In this document: positions 19,194 through 31,800 of the stretch, piece by piece
How the letters are laid out: the number at the start of each line of letters is the position of its first letter
Position numbering within the stretch: the first letter of the stretch is position 1
Source: Cochliopodium minus
Taxonomy: Eukaryota > Discosea > Himatismenida > Cochliopodiidae
NCBI GenBank assembly: GCA_024220525.1
Contig: JAMYWO010000190.1
Location: 44,149-80,584, forward strand
Reading direction: 5' to 3'
DNA: 36,436 bases
Made by a program: the position numbers and the translations under genes
The notes under the pieces: generated by a model
The model's input: only the letters and a program-made list of their open reading frames with translations
The model's database searches: none
What the model was told of the DNA's origin: nothing

Positions 19194-22100
19194 TTAATTT
19201 ATTTTTTGTTTGGATCTTGACTTTCCTATCTTCACCAAACTGTTTTTCTGAATGTTGATCTCTTCATTTTTTTTGTTTGAAATTTGAATGAATTCACCAA
19301 GTCCAAAAACCCATCTTTACAAAGAAGAATAAGAGAAAACTGAAAAAAATTTAGTTAAATTTTTCTTACTTTTCAAAATCCTGAAAATTGTCACAATAGA
19401 AAAAGTATTCAATCTCCCCGATCCCAAGTTTAAAAGCGTATTTTTTCTCATACATATTCAAAACTTGAACAGTCGCTTTCTTGTTCTTGGTGCTTAATTC
19501 GAAATGTTTTTCTAAAAAATTTTAAAGATTTTAAAATCTTTTTGATTCTATCCATTTTACCTGCAAATTTACTGGGACTCCAACTTAACTTATAGTTTCT
19601 TACGTCTCTTTTCAAAGATTTGGTGTTTCGTGAAAATCTGAGGATGTCAATGGCAGATTTTTTAAAGTCCATGTCCTGTGAGTAAGTGTTAGACAGTCTG
19701 GCCCAGTATCTTACCTTGTATTCATAAAGTTGCTTAAATAAATAAAGAAAAATTAAACAAAAATTTACCCACAAGTTCTTTATTTTGATGTTTAAATACC
19801 CCTCTACAAAATAAAATTTAACATTTAATTTAGAACGAAAAAATTTAAAAGAAAGATACCCAAGAAAATATCGGTGTTGTCTGAAGAGATCATTTCTTGG
19901 AACGTTTTAGAAGTTCTCCTGTCTTTTTCATAGACCATCCAAAAGAGTTTGGGTTTCCAAGAATTTTCATAAGACCCAGTCTAATAAAAGTATGAAAATA
20001 GAAATTAATTTTGAATTTGATTACCTTTAACAAGAAATCTCTTTTAGTCAATAATTTTTTGACTCTATCTGTAGAAAGAATTGTTATTTACTCATAAAAA
20101 AAATAATAGAAAGAAGTTACGCCCAGCAGAGTCTTTTCTAGCTAGATCTTTTGCGATCCCAAAAAATTTTAAGGAGCAAACAGCATCGTTGTGATATATC
20201 ACAGGCCATTTTAGGGAAATGATGTTTCTTTCTCCTGTTTTGTAATATTCAGTTGCTTCTCCATACAATTTCTTTTTAATGAGTTAAAAAGGAATTATTT
20301 TTTAAAAAAAGATATAAAATTTTACAGCAGCCTTTTTGGTGTCTTTGTTTTTAAGATAATAGTCTCCCAATAGCTGTAAAGTATCACCCAAAGCACAAAC
20401 CACAAAAGGGTTCAAACTTCCTCTTTCAAAACTTTGCATAAATTCGAATAAAGTAAAAAATTGATAAAGAAAAACCATCTTTCTTGTCTTTGTTTACCTT
20501 CTTAGAAAATAAGGCAAAGAATAAGAATAATATTTATGTTTTATGGAAGATCTTTCTGCTTTTTTCCCCTTGAACATTCTGTTCAAACCATCTTTCAATT
20601 TTTTTTTTTTGAAAAAGAAATGTTTTTTTAAATTTATTTAAATTATATATTTTAAAATTTTATTTAAATTAAAAGTTTGAATATTATATAATTAAAAAAT
20701 CCAAATTAATTCAATTTCATATAAATTAGTTTTAATTTAGTTTAAATCATTTAAAATTGAATATTTTTTTATTTTTATTTTACTGTAGAGTTCCAAGTTG
20801 TAGCATTGTTTAATTTTAACATCAACATTTTCCACATCATCAAGCGTAAAGGGAGAGCGATTGTCCACATTCTCAAAATTTTTCATAGCTCTTTTGGTAA
20901 GTCTAATTCCAGTGCACTCCAAAAACATCACCAACACAAACTTGATTCTCACATTGGGAAACAAAGAAACTCCCATCTTTTCAAAAATAGAGTTTTGTTC
21001 TTTCAAATGTTCGTTTAGTTGTTTGTTAGATACTGAGCTTCTGTATTCCCTTTTCTCTTCTTTTTTCTTTTTGACCAAAACTTTTGCTTGTTCCAACATC
21101 AAGTCTTCAAAAGTCTGTCCGGATTTTTTTTTCTGTAAAAAAAATTTTAAACAAAAATTTGAATGAGTTTGCAAAAATTTTAAACAAAAGTTTCATAATT
21201 TAAAAAAATTTTCTACAGAGTTTGGGCTAGATTTTTCATCGTGATGGAGCATTTCGTTTCTGATTTTCTCATCGATTTTTTTTGATTCTTCGTTTTCACT
21301 TTTTTGCACATTTCTGTATTTCTCCCTGTCTTGACGAGTGGGATTTTCGAATAAATGTTGGCCAAATTGTTTTAGCAACTCTAACTTTACGTCTTTCTCC
21401 CAAAAATCATTGATTCTGTTTTTGTCTTCGTCTTGGCCAGTCATCAGGTTCAAAATTTCTGAAATTAATTCTTGAAAAGGTTCGTCACCTAATTTTTCGA
21501 AATAAAAAATTTGTTTTTATCAATTGAATGTATAAAAAAAAAAATTAAAAAAATTTTTTACAAGGGACTGTCAACTTGTCCATCAATTGTCTCATTCTTT
21601 CATTGAGTAAATTTTTGAAAACTCTGGCAATGGCGAATTCTAGGGTGAAAGTTCTGCTGAAAATACTGCTTTCACTCATAAACTTTCTGACTTTACCAAG
21701 AAGTCTCAAGTTAACACCCAATGAATGCAAAATACTCGAGATGCTGACTCTTTGAAGGAAATTCTTGATGTTTTTTAGCCTTGTGAATTTTGGAGTTGTT
21801 TTCGTTTTTTTGTCGTAGTTTTTGTAAAAGTAATCCTCGATTGATTGTACCAAAAGTACGGATGCTCTCGGGACTATTTCTTCATGGAGATATTTTGTGG
21901 CTTCTGACACTTCTTTCTTGTGTTCGTTCCTATAGGGATCGTTGATGTCCCATCTTGAATAAGCTGATTTCAAATGAAGTAATTGTAAATTATTTTTTTT
22001 TGAGAAAATTTGTTTATTGTTTTTAAATAAGAATATCTTACTATCAGAACACAATGGCTTTTTATAGTTTCCAACAAATTCAGGCCTGAAAAACTTATAG

Positions 22101-23631
22101 AAAATAGCTCCTGGGTCATTCTCCTTTTCCACTTGATCCTTTGAAGGACTTTGAGGAGGCATCACTCTCCCAAAATCTATCATATAATAATTCTCGTCAG
22201 ATCCATAATGAACCTAGTTGTATTTTAAATTTTTTTTACAATTTCATCAAAAATTTTTATTTTATTTTTGGTTTACTTCAATATCTCCTGGCCCATAAAT
22301 AATACTTTCCTTGTTCTTGCCCACTTGGTGCGGTCTCAAGTTCAAAATAGAACCCAATTTCGCCATGGTACGGTTAATTGATTTTTCTTTGGTGTGTACA
22401 GTTATACCTCCTTTTAAAATTTGAAAATAAGAGTTAATTATTAGTGAGCAAAACCATAAATCAAAATTAAAATTAATATTATTTTTCACCATCCGCAGAT
22501 CCATAAACTATTGTATCTTTTCCTATTGGAAGTTTACTCACACAAATCAATCTGAAACCTTTGAAATCAACTAATGCCATCAATGGTACATAGAAACCAG
22601 ATACTTGAGAAGACAAGATGGCCTCCAAACAAACTAGTTCTCTTCCTGCTGCCTTTCTCGATCTATCGTTTGATGGTTTCGCTCCACCAAAAAGAAAGGT
22701 CGGAGGTTCTTTGCCTATCATAACATCCAAAGCAAATTTGAAAATAATGCCCTGAACTTCAAATTTCTTTGAGTAGATTAAATTATTTTATTTCAAATCA
22801 AAATTTTTTTTTAAAAGTGTTTACTTCTCCTCCAGCAATTCCTAATTAATATTGAATTTTATATTTTTTTATTTATTTCCTTTTTTTTTTTACCTCCAAG
22901 TCCCTTTGGCTTTATTGTTTTTTTCTCAACTGGAAGATTTTTCTCATTGATGATAATTCTTCCGAAAAAGTGGGCAGCCTCAACAAACTGGGTACCTGTC
23001 TTTAAAAAAAAAAAAAATTGAAATAAATAATGTGATATATGAATGTCAGTACCTTTGATAGATTTTCACAATACAATTCCTCAGAATCAGTCTCGGAATA
23101 AAAATAGAAATCTCTCATCCAATTTCTCTCAGAAGATTCTTCCTTCTTTTTTTCTGTATTCTGTTTCTCCTTGATCTCTTCTTTCTCCATCTCCTCCAAA
23201 AAGGAATTATGTTCTCCCTCTTCCTCATCATCATTCCCCATATTCTTATAATTGAGATCTTCTTCCTCTTCATCATTCTCTTTGATAGATGGAGAATCCT
23301 CGTTGATATTATCATTGCTGTAAGAATTTTCCAGATACTTGTAATTGATATTTTTATCAGAGACAGAAGAATTCTCTTCAGAATCATTCAGATCATCCTC
23401 ATTTTTTTTATTGGATATATCAAGGGAATAATTATTTTCATCGTTGTAATTGCTATTAGTAAAATATTTGGCAAATTTCTCTGTCTTCCTACTTGTGTCA
23501 AAATCCTTATAGTTATCTTTGATGGAGATCTCATCATCAGTACTGTACATGCTATATTGATTGTCAGTGTATCCATTCTGTTTGTCTTGAAGTAGAACTA
23601 GATAGTTTTTGTCTTCGTCTGAAGAATTCAT
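19194..23631 (-). CDS. CLU domain protein with acidic N-terminus and C-terminal PH domain
   Basis: The start ATG at 23631 (MNSSDEDKNYLVLLQDKQNG) opens a ~200-residue acidic Asp/Glu/Asn/Tyr-rich linker. The CLU core follows: FEVQGIIFKFALDVMIGKEP, AAGRELVCLEAILSSQ, YVPLMALVDFKGFRLICVSK, LPIGKDTIVYGSADGE, TVHTKEKSINRTMAKLGSIL, IYGPGDIEVHYGSDENYYMI, DFGRVMPPQSPS and FFRPEFVGNYKKPLCSDS. A helical region (~21900-20740) and TPR-like segments (~20550-20050: LGDYYLKNKDTKKAA, LYGEATEYYKTGERN) come next. The end is a PH domain, LEGYLNIKIKNLWQLYEYKV, RYWARL, KKYAFKLG and the terminal helix FEKWVFGLGEFIQ. It is a clear paralogue of the CLU part of the giant gene, with PH in place of RCC1 and no UBR fingers. 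It ends tail to tail with the lectin gene, 45 bp apart. Confidence 0.78.
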
Positions 23632-23843
23632 CAATATTTGTTTGATCAGCTAACTAACTTTTTTCCTTTTTTATTTTATTTTAAACAGAGTGAATCATAA
23701 AATTTTACTCAAATCACAGATTCATTTAATCAATTTGATCCTTCATCACATCTTGGAATAATTTCAAAGTGGACTGATTAATACTTAAATTTAAAATTAA
23801 AATAAAAAAATTCAATATAATTTCGCTTCAAATAATAATATAT

Positions 23844-24856
23844 TCAATTTATAATTTTCCCTTCAATGTAATCGTTTCTATAGGTATGTGAGACACATAA
23901 ATAAACACCATTTTTGGGAGAAAGATTATCAATGTTGTAAGTATAGGATTGATTAGTATCAGGATTCTCGAAAAGGATCGAGTTCTTGATGAGATCTATG
24001 GTCAAATACAAAGTCACTTCTGTATCATTATTGGAAAATTCATTCAAAATCACTTTTTCGAAAAAAAAAAGTATAAATTTAAAAATAAAAACAAAAAAAA
24101 AATAAAAACCTCCACAAGCTTGATCTGTGTGGCAATAAAATCCCCAGCGAGAAAAATCCTTTTTCGCAACACCTAATTAATGTTTAATTAAATTTTTTTT
24201 CAAAAAAAAGGTTAATTTACCGATGGTGTAATGGCCTGGATGATTAGTTTTGCATTTAAGTTCTAATTTGTAAATCTTTTTTTCTATGAACAAAGTTTTT
24301 GAAACAGCTGTCTTTGTGTAATCTTTGATTTAATTGAAAAGAATTTTGGAAAAAAATCAAAAAAAAAATAAAAAAAATCAAACTTACCATTACCACAATA
24401 ATCCAGCCTGTTTTTCTTGGTTTTCTTGAAAAAAAAGTTGTTATGAGTATTCAAATCCCACTCGAAACAAGTCTTGCTCTTAAAATAATTGTAATAGATG
24501 TCCATCCTCTGATCAAAACTACTCAAATTCAAGGAATTACGAAATTTCAAAACAGAAGGCTCTGAAAGATCATCATTCTCAAAGAAAACCCTACAAACTT
24601 GTTTCCAAATAGTTGTAGAAAAGGGAGGTGTATACAACAACTTGAAAAAAAATTTGTTGACTCTCCAAATAGAAGCAAGATCGGAAACAGGGAGATAAGT
24701 CAGGATGAGGACCAAGATAGAGTTGGGAAAGAGTTCAAAGTAAGATTTGGACTTTTGTTCAATTTCGGAGAAGAGGGAGATGCACTCTGTGGTTGGGTTG
24801 TTCGTACTTTGATTTAAGTTTTTCGAAACTAGTGAGAAACTCTTTACCTCGAACAT
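23844..24856 (-). CDS. F-box protein with SPRY-like C-terminal domain (copy 1)
   Basis: Exon 1 (from the ATG at 24856) holds an F-box: FELFPNSILVLILTYLPVSD, LASIWRVNKFFFKLL, then TTIWKQVC. F-boxes dock on Skp1 in SCF ubiquitin ligases. After FEWDLNTHNNFFFKKTKKN, later exons give SKTLFIEKKIYKLELKCKTN, HPGHYTIGVAKKDFSRWGFY, CHTDQACGGVILNEF, VTLYLTIDLIKNSILF and a closing strand region ending EGKIIN. The YKLEL...HYTIGV...V.L.IDL...F layout resembles the SPRY/B30.2 beta sandwich, though key SPRY motifs are weak. It shares this whole plan with the next gene, so the two are tandem duplicates that have since diverged widely. Confidence 0.65.
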
Positions 24857-24999
24857 GTCCTTAGTGAATCTAACGAGTAATTTTTTGAGATTTAATATCA
24901 GGATGGTAAAATAACCGAAAATTTTAAAAAAAAAAGTTTTTAAACCATTTTTAAAATTAAAAAAATTACAATAATTGCAATAATTTGATTTTCATTTTT

Positions 25000-26280
25000 T
25001 TACGTTTGTGTGACTGCCAAACGAATCCCTTTTTTTGGGAGTAACATATCAATATCGTATTTACAAGTTATGTTAGGATCTTCTTCATCTGTGACGGTGA
25101 AGTGGTTGTTGACAAGGTCCACCACCGCTATTAACTTTACAACCCTGTTGTCTCCAAAGTGGTGGACGATGGCTTTTTAATATAAAAATAGTTGAAGCGA
25201 ATGTAGAGGAAATAAAAAAAACAAAAAACAAAAGAAAACAAAAAATGAAAATATTTTTTACTTCCTATTCCTTGCTTATAGTGACAATAGTCATGCCTTA
25301 TTCAATTTATTAAATTATGATTTTATTTTATATTTATTTTTTTTAGAAAAAATATTGTTACCAGTTATTGAAATCTTCTTTCACAACCCCAACTTAAATT
25401 TAAAAAGAGTTTATTATAAAAAAAAGTATTTTCAAATAAATTTAATTCAAAAAATGAGGCTACTTGTGTAATGATGAGGATTTTCTGTATAGTACTCCAG
25501 CCTGAATTTGTATATGTTGTTTTCTTTTAATACATTCTTGGATACGATCGAAGTGATTTTGTTGTTATATGCGCATTCCACTTTTCTTTTCGTTATCTAT
25601 TGGTAAATAATCGACATTTATTTTTTTTTTAATTTAAATTTTTTTTTATTAATAATTAAAATTTCAAGTTGTTTTGATCTTGTATAATTTCTTTTATTAG
25701 ACTTCAAAAATTTAAAGTTTGTCAATTTTATTACTCAAAATTTATACTTCTTTCCTAATTTATTGATTTTTCATTATTTATAAGATAATTATAAAAAGGA
25801 TCGATCATCCTTATTAATAATTTATTAAAAATAATAATATTTATATTTTAATATATTTACTTTGAAATGCTGTCTGTTTGAACTGTTCAGATCCCATTCA
25901 AAAGATTCCCTTCTCTTCATAAACAAATAATATTTATTGAAATATTGGTTGTCAAAATCGTTGATGTCTACTATCTCATCCATTTCATCCTCATCTTCCA
26001 ACATCCTCTGGCATAAATTTTTCCATATATATAAGGAGGAATTGGAATTAGCCAATAATTTGAAAAAATATTTATTCAAAGCAAAAATATTGGGGATATC
26101 TTTGAGATCCAAAAAGGAGATAATATTACTGAGGATTATCTTGGGCAATTTCTCAAATTTGGATAGAGGCTCGATGTTTTTCTCCATGCCAACGAATAAA
26201 CGCTTGATGAAATCTTTTCTCTTCCCCTCCTCTTTCTTTTGAGTATAATCATTAAATTTCTTTTTTAAGAAATCAAACAT
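25000..26280 (-). CDS. F-box protein with SPRY-like C-terminal domain (copy 2)
   Basis: The start ATG at 26280 opens a lysine-rich leader (MFDFLKKKFNDYTQKKEEGK). The F-box follows: FEKLPKIILSNIISFLDLKD, IPNIFALNKYFFKLL, LYIWKNLCQRMLEDEDEMD. Then FEWDLNSSN matches copy 1, and after a long intron come VSKNVLKENNIYKFRLEYYT, ENPHHYTIGVVKEDFNNW, HDYCHYKQGIGT, IVHHFGDNRVVKLIAVVDLV and NNHFTVTD, ending LLPKKGIRLAVTQT. Same domain plan and intron positions as copy 1. The C-terminal domain probably binds the substrate to be ubiquitinated. The intron after FEWDLNSSNRQHFK is about 250 nt, longer than most here. Confidence 0.65.
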
Positions 26281-26454
26281 TCTTTTTCTATTTTTTTTTT
26301 TTTTTCAAATAATTAATAAATTTATTTATTATATAATAAATAAATTGATCTCCTTTTCTTTAAGAAAATTGGTGAAATAGCTTATTCTAAAGTCGATTCA
26401 CATTTTGATCGAAATAAAAGCAAACAAAAAAAATAAAAGAGATTCAAATTTTAA

Positions 26455-28638
26455 TCAAAAAATAGAACACTTTTTCTCCTCGTAATAATAAGGATTACGA
26501 TTTTTGAAATGACTGTAGTCAATAGGCTGGTTGTACACAAGATCGCTTGAAGAGGGCTCGGAAATTCGCATGACGACTTTCCTCTCCAAATCAGTGACAT
26601 TAGGAGGCAAAACAGCCTGGATTTGATCACATTTGGTAATGAAAAAAAGGCGGGATCTTTGTGAAAACATTGAAGAAATCAAATCACACTCCCACACTTT
26701 CGCAAAGGAATTGCTTTTGTCAATCAAAATAACCATTCTTCCGTACAAAAAGATGTGATAGTGCAGATGGGCTATGCTCATCATGGGTTCCTTTCAAATA
26801 GAAAGATTTTCATTACAAAAAAATTTTTAAAAAAGAATTTTGGAAAAAGAACTACCCCTGTTAAAAAGTTACTTGGGTTTTTCAATTTAAAATAAAATTA
26901 ATGAAATAAATAAAATTAATCAAACTAATATAATAGGTGTTTCATTCTAAAAAACTAAATTTCTTTTAAAACAAATTTGATACCTGTATAAGTTATTATA
27001 GTTAACCAACTTTGGAGAGATTTTTCGCAAAGATTTAACTCTGGTCTTCCTCTTGTTGATTTTGTATTCCAAAATTTCTTTGCAGTTATCTTTTTTCATG
27101 ATGATGATTTTTTCTCCTACCACAGAAAAGTTAATAGCACCAACTTTTAAGGAATAATTCAATTAAAATTAATTTATGTATTTAAAAAATAATTATTTTT
27201 TTGATTTTAATAATTTTATTTTTTTTATTACCAGGCTCTTCGTCGAAAGGAATTAAAATTTCCTTTCCTAATTCTGGTTTTTTGTAATCTTTTTCGTTGA
27301 CTAAATCGTCCTCTAGAAGATGTCTGATGATGATGGACAAGTAAATTTTGTTGTTGCTCCATTGTAGCGACATCACTCTGTTTTGCTCCACTTGGATGAA
27401 AGATCTCATATTGGATGACTCAAAATTTTCGATCAGTTTGAGTTCTTCCTTAGCTAAAAATAATAAGAAAAAAAAATAATGGAATTGAAAAATTTTGTGC
27501 AAAATAATGTTTTATTTTACGTTTGTTTTTATCAGAAAGCTGGTAAATATTGATGATAGATTTTTCGAAGAGAAAAGTCTTATCGTTATTAAAAAACCCA
27601 CTAATGATCAGCTCGTTGTCAAAAATTTTGACAGATTCTCTGCTTTTGAAAGGGATGAATTTTTTGTCAAGTTTTACTTTTAAAAAAAAAAAAAAATGAA
27701 AAATTGTAAATAGTTATAAATTATTACCTATTCCTCTCTTTTATTAAAAAAAAAAAATTAACTAATTTAATAATAAAAATTGAATTTTTTTACCTTAAAT
27801 ACAACACCTAATTGATTTGCTGCTTCGTAATTATCCGCCAACCATTTAGTTTGGATTCCTTCTCCTTTGGTGTTTTTTTGTAATACAAGCTCTTCTATCT
27901 TCTTTGAGTCGATTTGATAGATGAAAACTTTTTTGAGAACAACACTCATCACAGCAATGAATTCGCCTTTAAAGGAAATACAAAGATCAGCAGCACTTAA
28001 AATGAAATGATTTAAAATTTAAAAATTAAATAATTAATTTCAATTTCAATTTATTTTACTCAGAGTCATTGAATGGATTAAATGCAAAAATTGGCTGGAT
28101 TTTGTATTTGTAGAATGTAAAGAAGTAAAGAGCGTAGTTTCCTATCGCCGCTATCATATCTCTGTCTGCCATCACATCAGAGAGATTCCTCTCCTTTTCT
28201 ATTTCTATGATAGGTGTTGGTTTTGGAGTATCTATCAATCTTTTGGATGAAAAAAATTTGATTGAGCAAAAATTAAAATCATAATTAACCACTGCATCAC
28301 AAAAAAAAATTTTATAAAGATTGTAATTTCAACCATTATTCTTGAAATTTATGAGATAATAACAGAAATTTCATATAATAAAGATATCTTCGAATTGTTT
28401 GATAAATTTACCTTTTTAATGATATAGATGCACCATATATCTCTTTATAATTTACACTCTCTGCCTGGATGGCTCCAGAGATAGCATTATCATCGCAATG
28501 TTTTTTCCATAAATAATTTATACTGCCAAATGTGTTCCATTTTTTGCAAACCATGCAACATCTGGCCATTTCATCTGGGCTCAAAAATCCGAATATATTA
28601 ATATAAACCTGTTTTAATGGTTTATGAAGATTAAACAT
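26455..28638 (-). CDS. F-box protein with propeller-like body and C-terminal CaaX box
   Basis: The F-box near the start reads KPLKQVYINIFGFLSPDEMA, RCCMVCKKWNTFGSINYLWK. I use the ATG at 28638 (MFNLHKPLKQ); the open frame runs further upstream without an ATG, so an earlier exon is possible. Later exons form beta-rich repeats resembling WD40-type blades without clear WD motifs: MADRDMIAAIGNYALYFFTF, ADLCISFKGEFIAVMSVVLK, KVFIYQIDSKKIEELVL, VKIFDNELIISGFFNNDKTF, LKLIENFESSNMRSFIQVEQ, VGAINFSVVGEKIIIMKKD and LYGRMVILIDKSNSFAKVWE. A 16-nt microexon (SNFLTG) near 26870 is needed to keep frame. The protein ends EEKKCSIF and stop, a CaaX prenylation signal, so it is probably lipid-anchored like human FBXL2/FBXL20. 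Membrane-localised SCF targeting is inferred. Confidence 0.68.
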
Positions 28639-28826
28639 GTAATGTTGAGGAAATGAATTACAATTTTCGAAGCTTTCAACCAATCCACATCCATTATTAT
28701 TAAATATCTTGGAAATTAATATCCTTTTTTATTTTTTTTTTTTTGTTGGAAAGAAAGCTTTATGTTCGAAACAAAATTATCCTAAACAAAAATGGTTTAT
28801 TATTATAATTATACTTGGCAAAAATT

Positions 28827-31800
28827 TCAATTTTTTTCTTCATTGGGCCCCTCATCAACAATCTTTTTCTTTCCATCACCATTGCCGAGATGATTATGAA
28901 ATTCATCATCGCTGTGGTTATCCTTCATCTCCTTCAAATCATGGATCTCTTTGATCATGAGAGTTGGAGAATCGCTCTTTTCATTGTCATCAAACTTGTC
29001 ATCAGACTTTTCATCAAAAGATCCTCTATTCAACTTTGTTTTGTTTTGTTGATCAACATAATTGTCAAGACCAGATCCAAAACTGTTGAACATTTGCAAC
29101 CTCTCAGAGACAGAGTTCCTAGTCAAAGAGATTTTCTCCTTAGGGGATGTTTGTTTGAAAGTGGATCTCTTGTTAGATTCAGGATTGTAGATCTGTTTGA
29201 CGTTAAGCTTTCCGACGGTAGTTTTGATCTTCTCGACCTTGATCTGCGACTCAAGACTGTAATTCTTAAGATCAATTTTCCCGATAAAATCTTTGGAGGA
29301 ATCATCACTATCATCTTTAGATATTTCTCGGGAATGAAAAGTCTCGCTGGGTTCATATAGAACTTCCGAACCACCCTCGGAAATTTCCGATGTATCAACA
29401 GAATCCACATCTTTGAGCTTCTCCAATGTTAAAGAAGCTCTGTAGTGCAGATCGCCCAAGTTTTCAACCTTTGGAGATCTTTCATTCGCGTCAGACTTGT
29501 TCTTATTCTTAGTTTTTTTGACGACCCTCTTCTTGACGACCTTCCTAACAACTTTCTTGACAACTTTTTTCTCGCCTCCAGGATTGGAGTCAGTTTTAGT
29601 AGAAGACTGCTCAGTGCCATTTTCTTTTTCTTCTTGAGGATCCTTATCTTTTTCTTCGCGAAGATCCTTATTACTTTCCTGTTCTTCTTGAGGATCTTCT
29701 TTTTCATTGTTATCTTCCGCTTCAATTTTTTTCTTATTTTCAGATGCTTGAAGATCTCCAGTTTGGTCTGTTTCTTTCTCCTTTGCCGTCTCTGAAGAGA
29801 CTCCTATGTCAGACTCACTGATCTCCCTTCGGGGGCTCTCAGAATTTTTGTCAACCGAGTCAGTGGAGTTATCCAATATAGTCTCCTTCTCATCCTCTAA
29901 ATCTTCAGAGTTGTATTTTAAGATTCTGTCTTGTTCATATTCAAAAATGGAGCTGTTCGATTTATGAACTTTGTATCTTTCTGAAGAATGTCTAAAATCT
30001 ATCCAAAAATAATTCAATTATTAAAAAAATTGAGTTTAAAACAAAATTATAAAATATTAAAAAATTAAATGTTGATTTTTAAACTCTGAAAAATTGAGTT
30101 CATAAAGAAAATTTATTTAAAAATGAAAAAAATTTACTTATTTGAGCCAAGCTTCCTTGGTAAGTGAGTAGAGGGACACTTCCAGTCATGACAGGAGTAG
30201 AATATCTCGTCAACAACTCTGTTTCAGTCAACTTTGAGTCTAACACAAAGTCCTTCTGTTTGATCTTTTCCGCCAACTCAAGTTGGTTGTTCTCTAAAGC
30301 TAAACTGTATGCTGTTTGCCCTTGAGCATTTTTTAGGAAGGTGTTGCATTTCGTTTCTACCATTCTGTCCAACAAATAATTTGACATTTTGATGTTGTTG
30401 CAAATGATGGATATATGAAGTGGTGTATTTTCTGGTCACAAAAAATTATTTATTTGAATTTAGTATTTTCTTTTTTTAAAATAAAATAATTTAAAATTAA
30501 TATTTTTTCTGTGATCCTACCATTTTTGTCTTTTAACATTAAATTGGCCCCGTTTCTTACAAACAACTCTGCAAAAGAAAACAAATTATTTCTTGATATA
30601 TAATGCAAAAACCCTTCCTCATTTTCCTATAATTTTTGAAAAAAAAAATGAAAAATTTTTAAAAGTTTAAATGGTTAATCTTGGAATCATTTTCTTCGTA
30701 ATGTATCTCATTTTTATAAAAATAGATGCAAATTATATGGTTCGTAATAAAACAAAAAAAAATTTTCATTACTCCGTGCTTAAAATTAATTTCAAAAACA
30801 GGTGAAAAGAAGGTTTGCAAAAGGAGGATGGATATGTTATTCAAAATTTTGGAGTTTTGGTCTGATGCCAAGAAAAAGAGTGAGTAGTCCAAGATTTCCA
30901 GACTGGGAGAAAATTTCTTTTCTTTGTATTTGGCTATAATAAATTGGTTTCTTTCCTCTCTAATTAGAGATAAAAATATTTTGAAAATAAAAAGAAATAA
31001 AAATAAAAATTAGTCGAAAATAATTTAAAAAATAATTTATAATTTTACCTTGAAGTTGACTTGTTAATTTTTTTGTATGGAGATTCAATATCAAACTCCC
31101 AAAAACAGTTGGATATGTTATTTCCCACAAAAGACATTAGTCCTAGGAGATATTCATCCCAAATGTTGGTGTCGAGAGTGAGAGACCTCACCTTGGAAAC
31201 GCCAACACCCATGCTTCTATGTACACCAGAACACTCGATACAAAGAGTGATACCCAAGTTAATTGAAGCCCAATCAGGATTAGGTGCTTTATTTAATTTA
31301 AAAAAAAATTTATAAATTTTGAAAATTTTTAGGAGTTTTACATAAAAATTATCATTTTTTTATTTCAAGACTTACTTTAAAAAAAAATTATCATTAAAAA
31401 AAAAAGTACCTTCGCAGTCTGCACACAATTCATTCCCAGGACATGCTAAGACAGTTTCCAAAGCGTAGAACTTCTTTTTCCCATCTTTAGAAGTGAATTG
31501 GTTGGGATTGGAGTTGGAGTTTAATTGATCACCAATGGCGTTCTGTATTACGGTCATCCAGTCTTCCCTCTCCTTTTCTGTGGCGCAACCCAAAATGAAA
31601 TGTTCAGACGGAGAAGTAATTTTGAAACAAAATTTATTGTCAATTTGCCCAGCCTAAAAATTTATAAAAAAATTCAATAAAAAATGTTGAAAAAAATATC
31701 ACCTTTTTAATTGAGAATAATAGTAAATCGCTCGAAAAGGTGTGATTAAATTCATAATAGTTTTTAGATCTGTATATTTTCCCGTTACAAACGACCCACC

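Noticed and set aside
23209-23595. Hydrophobic plus-strand frame looking like a membrane protein
   Set aside because: Same mirror effect, opposite the acidic leader of the second CLU gene.
28815-29795. Two plus-strand open frames opposite the ArfGAP gene tail
   Set aside because: They are the antisense of an acidic Glu/Asp/Lys/Ser-rich coding region, which by codon make-up yields long hydrophobic mirror frames.
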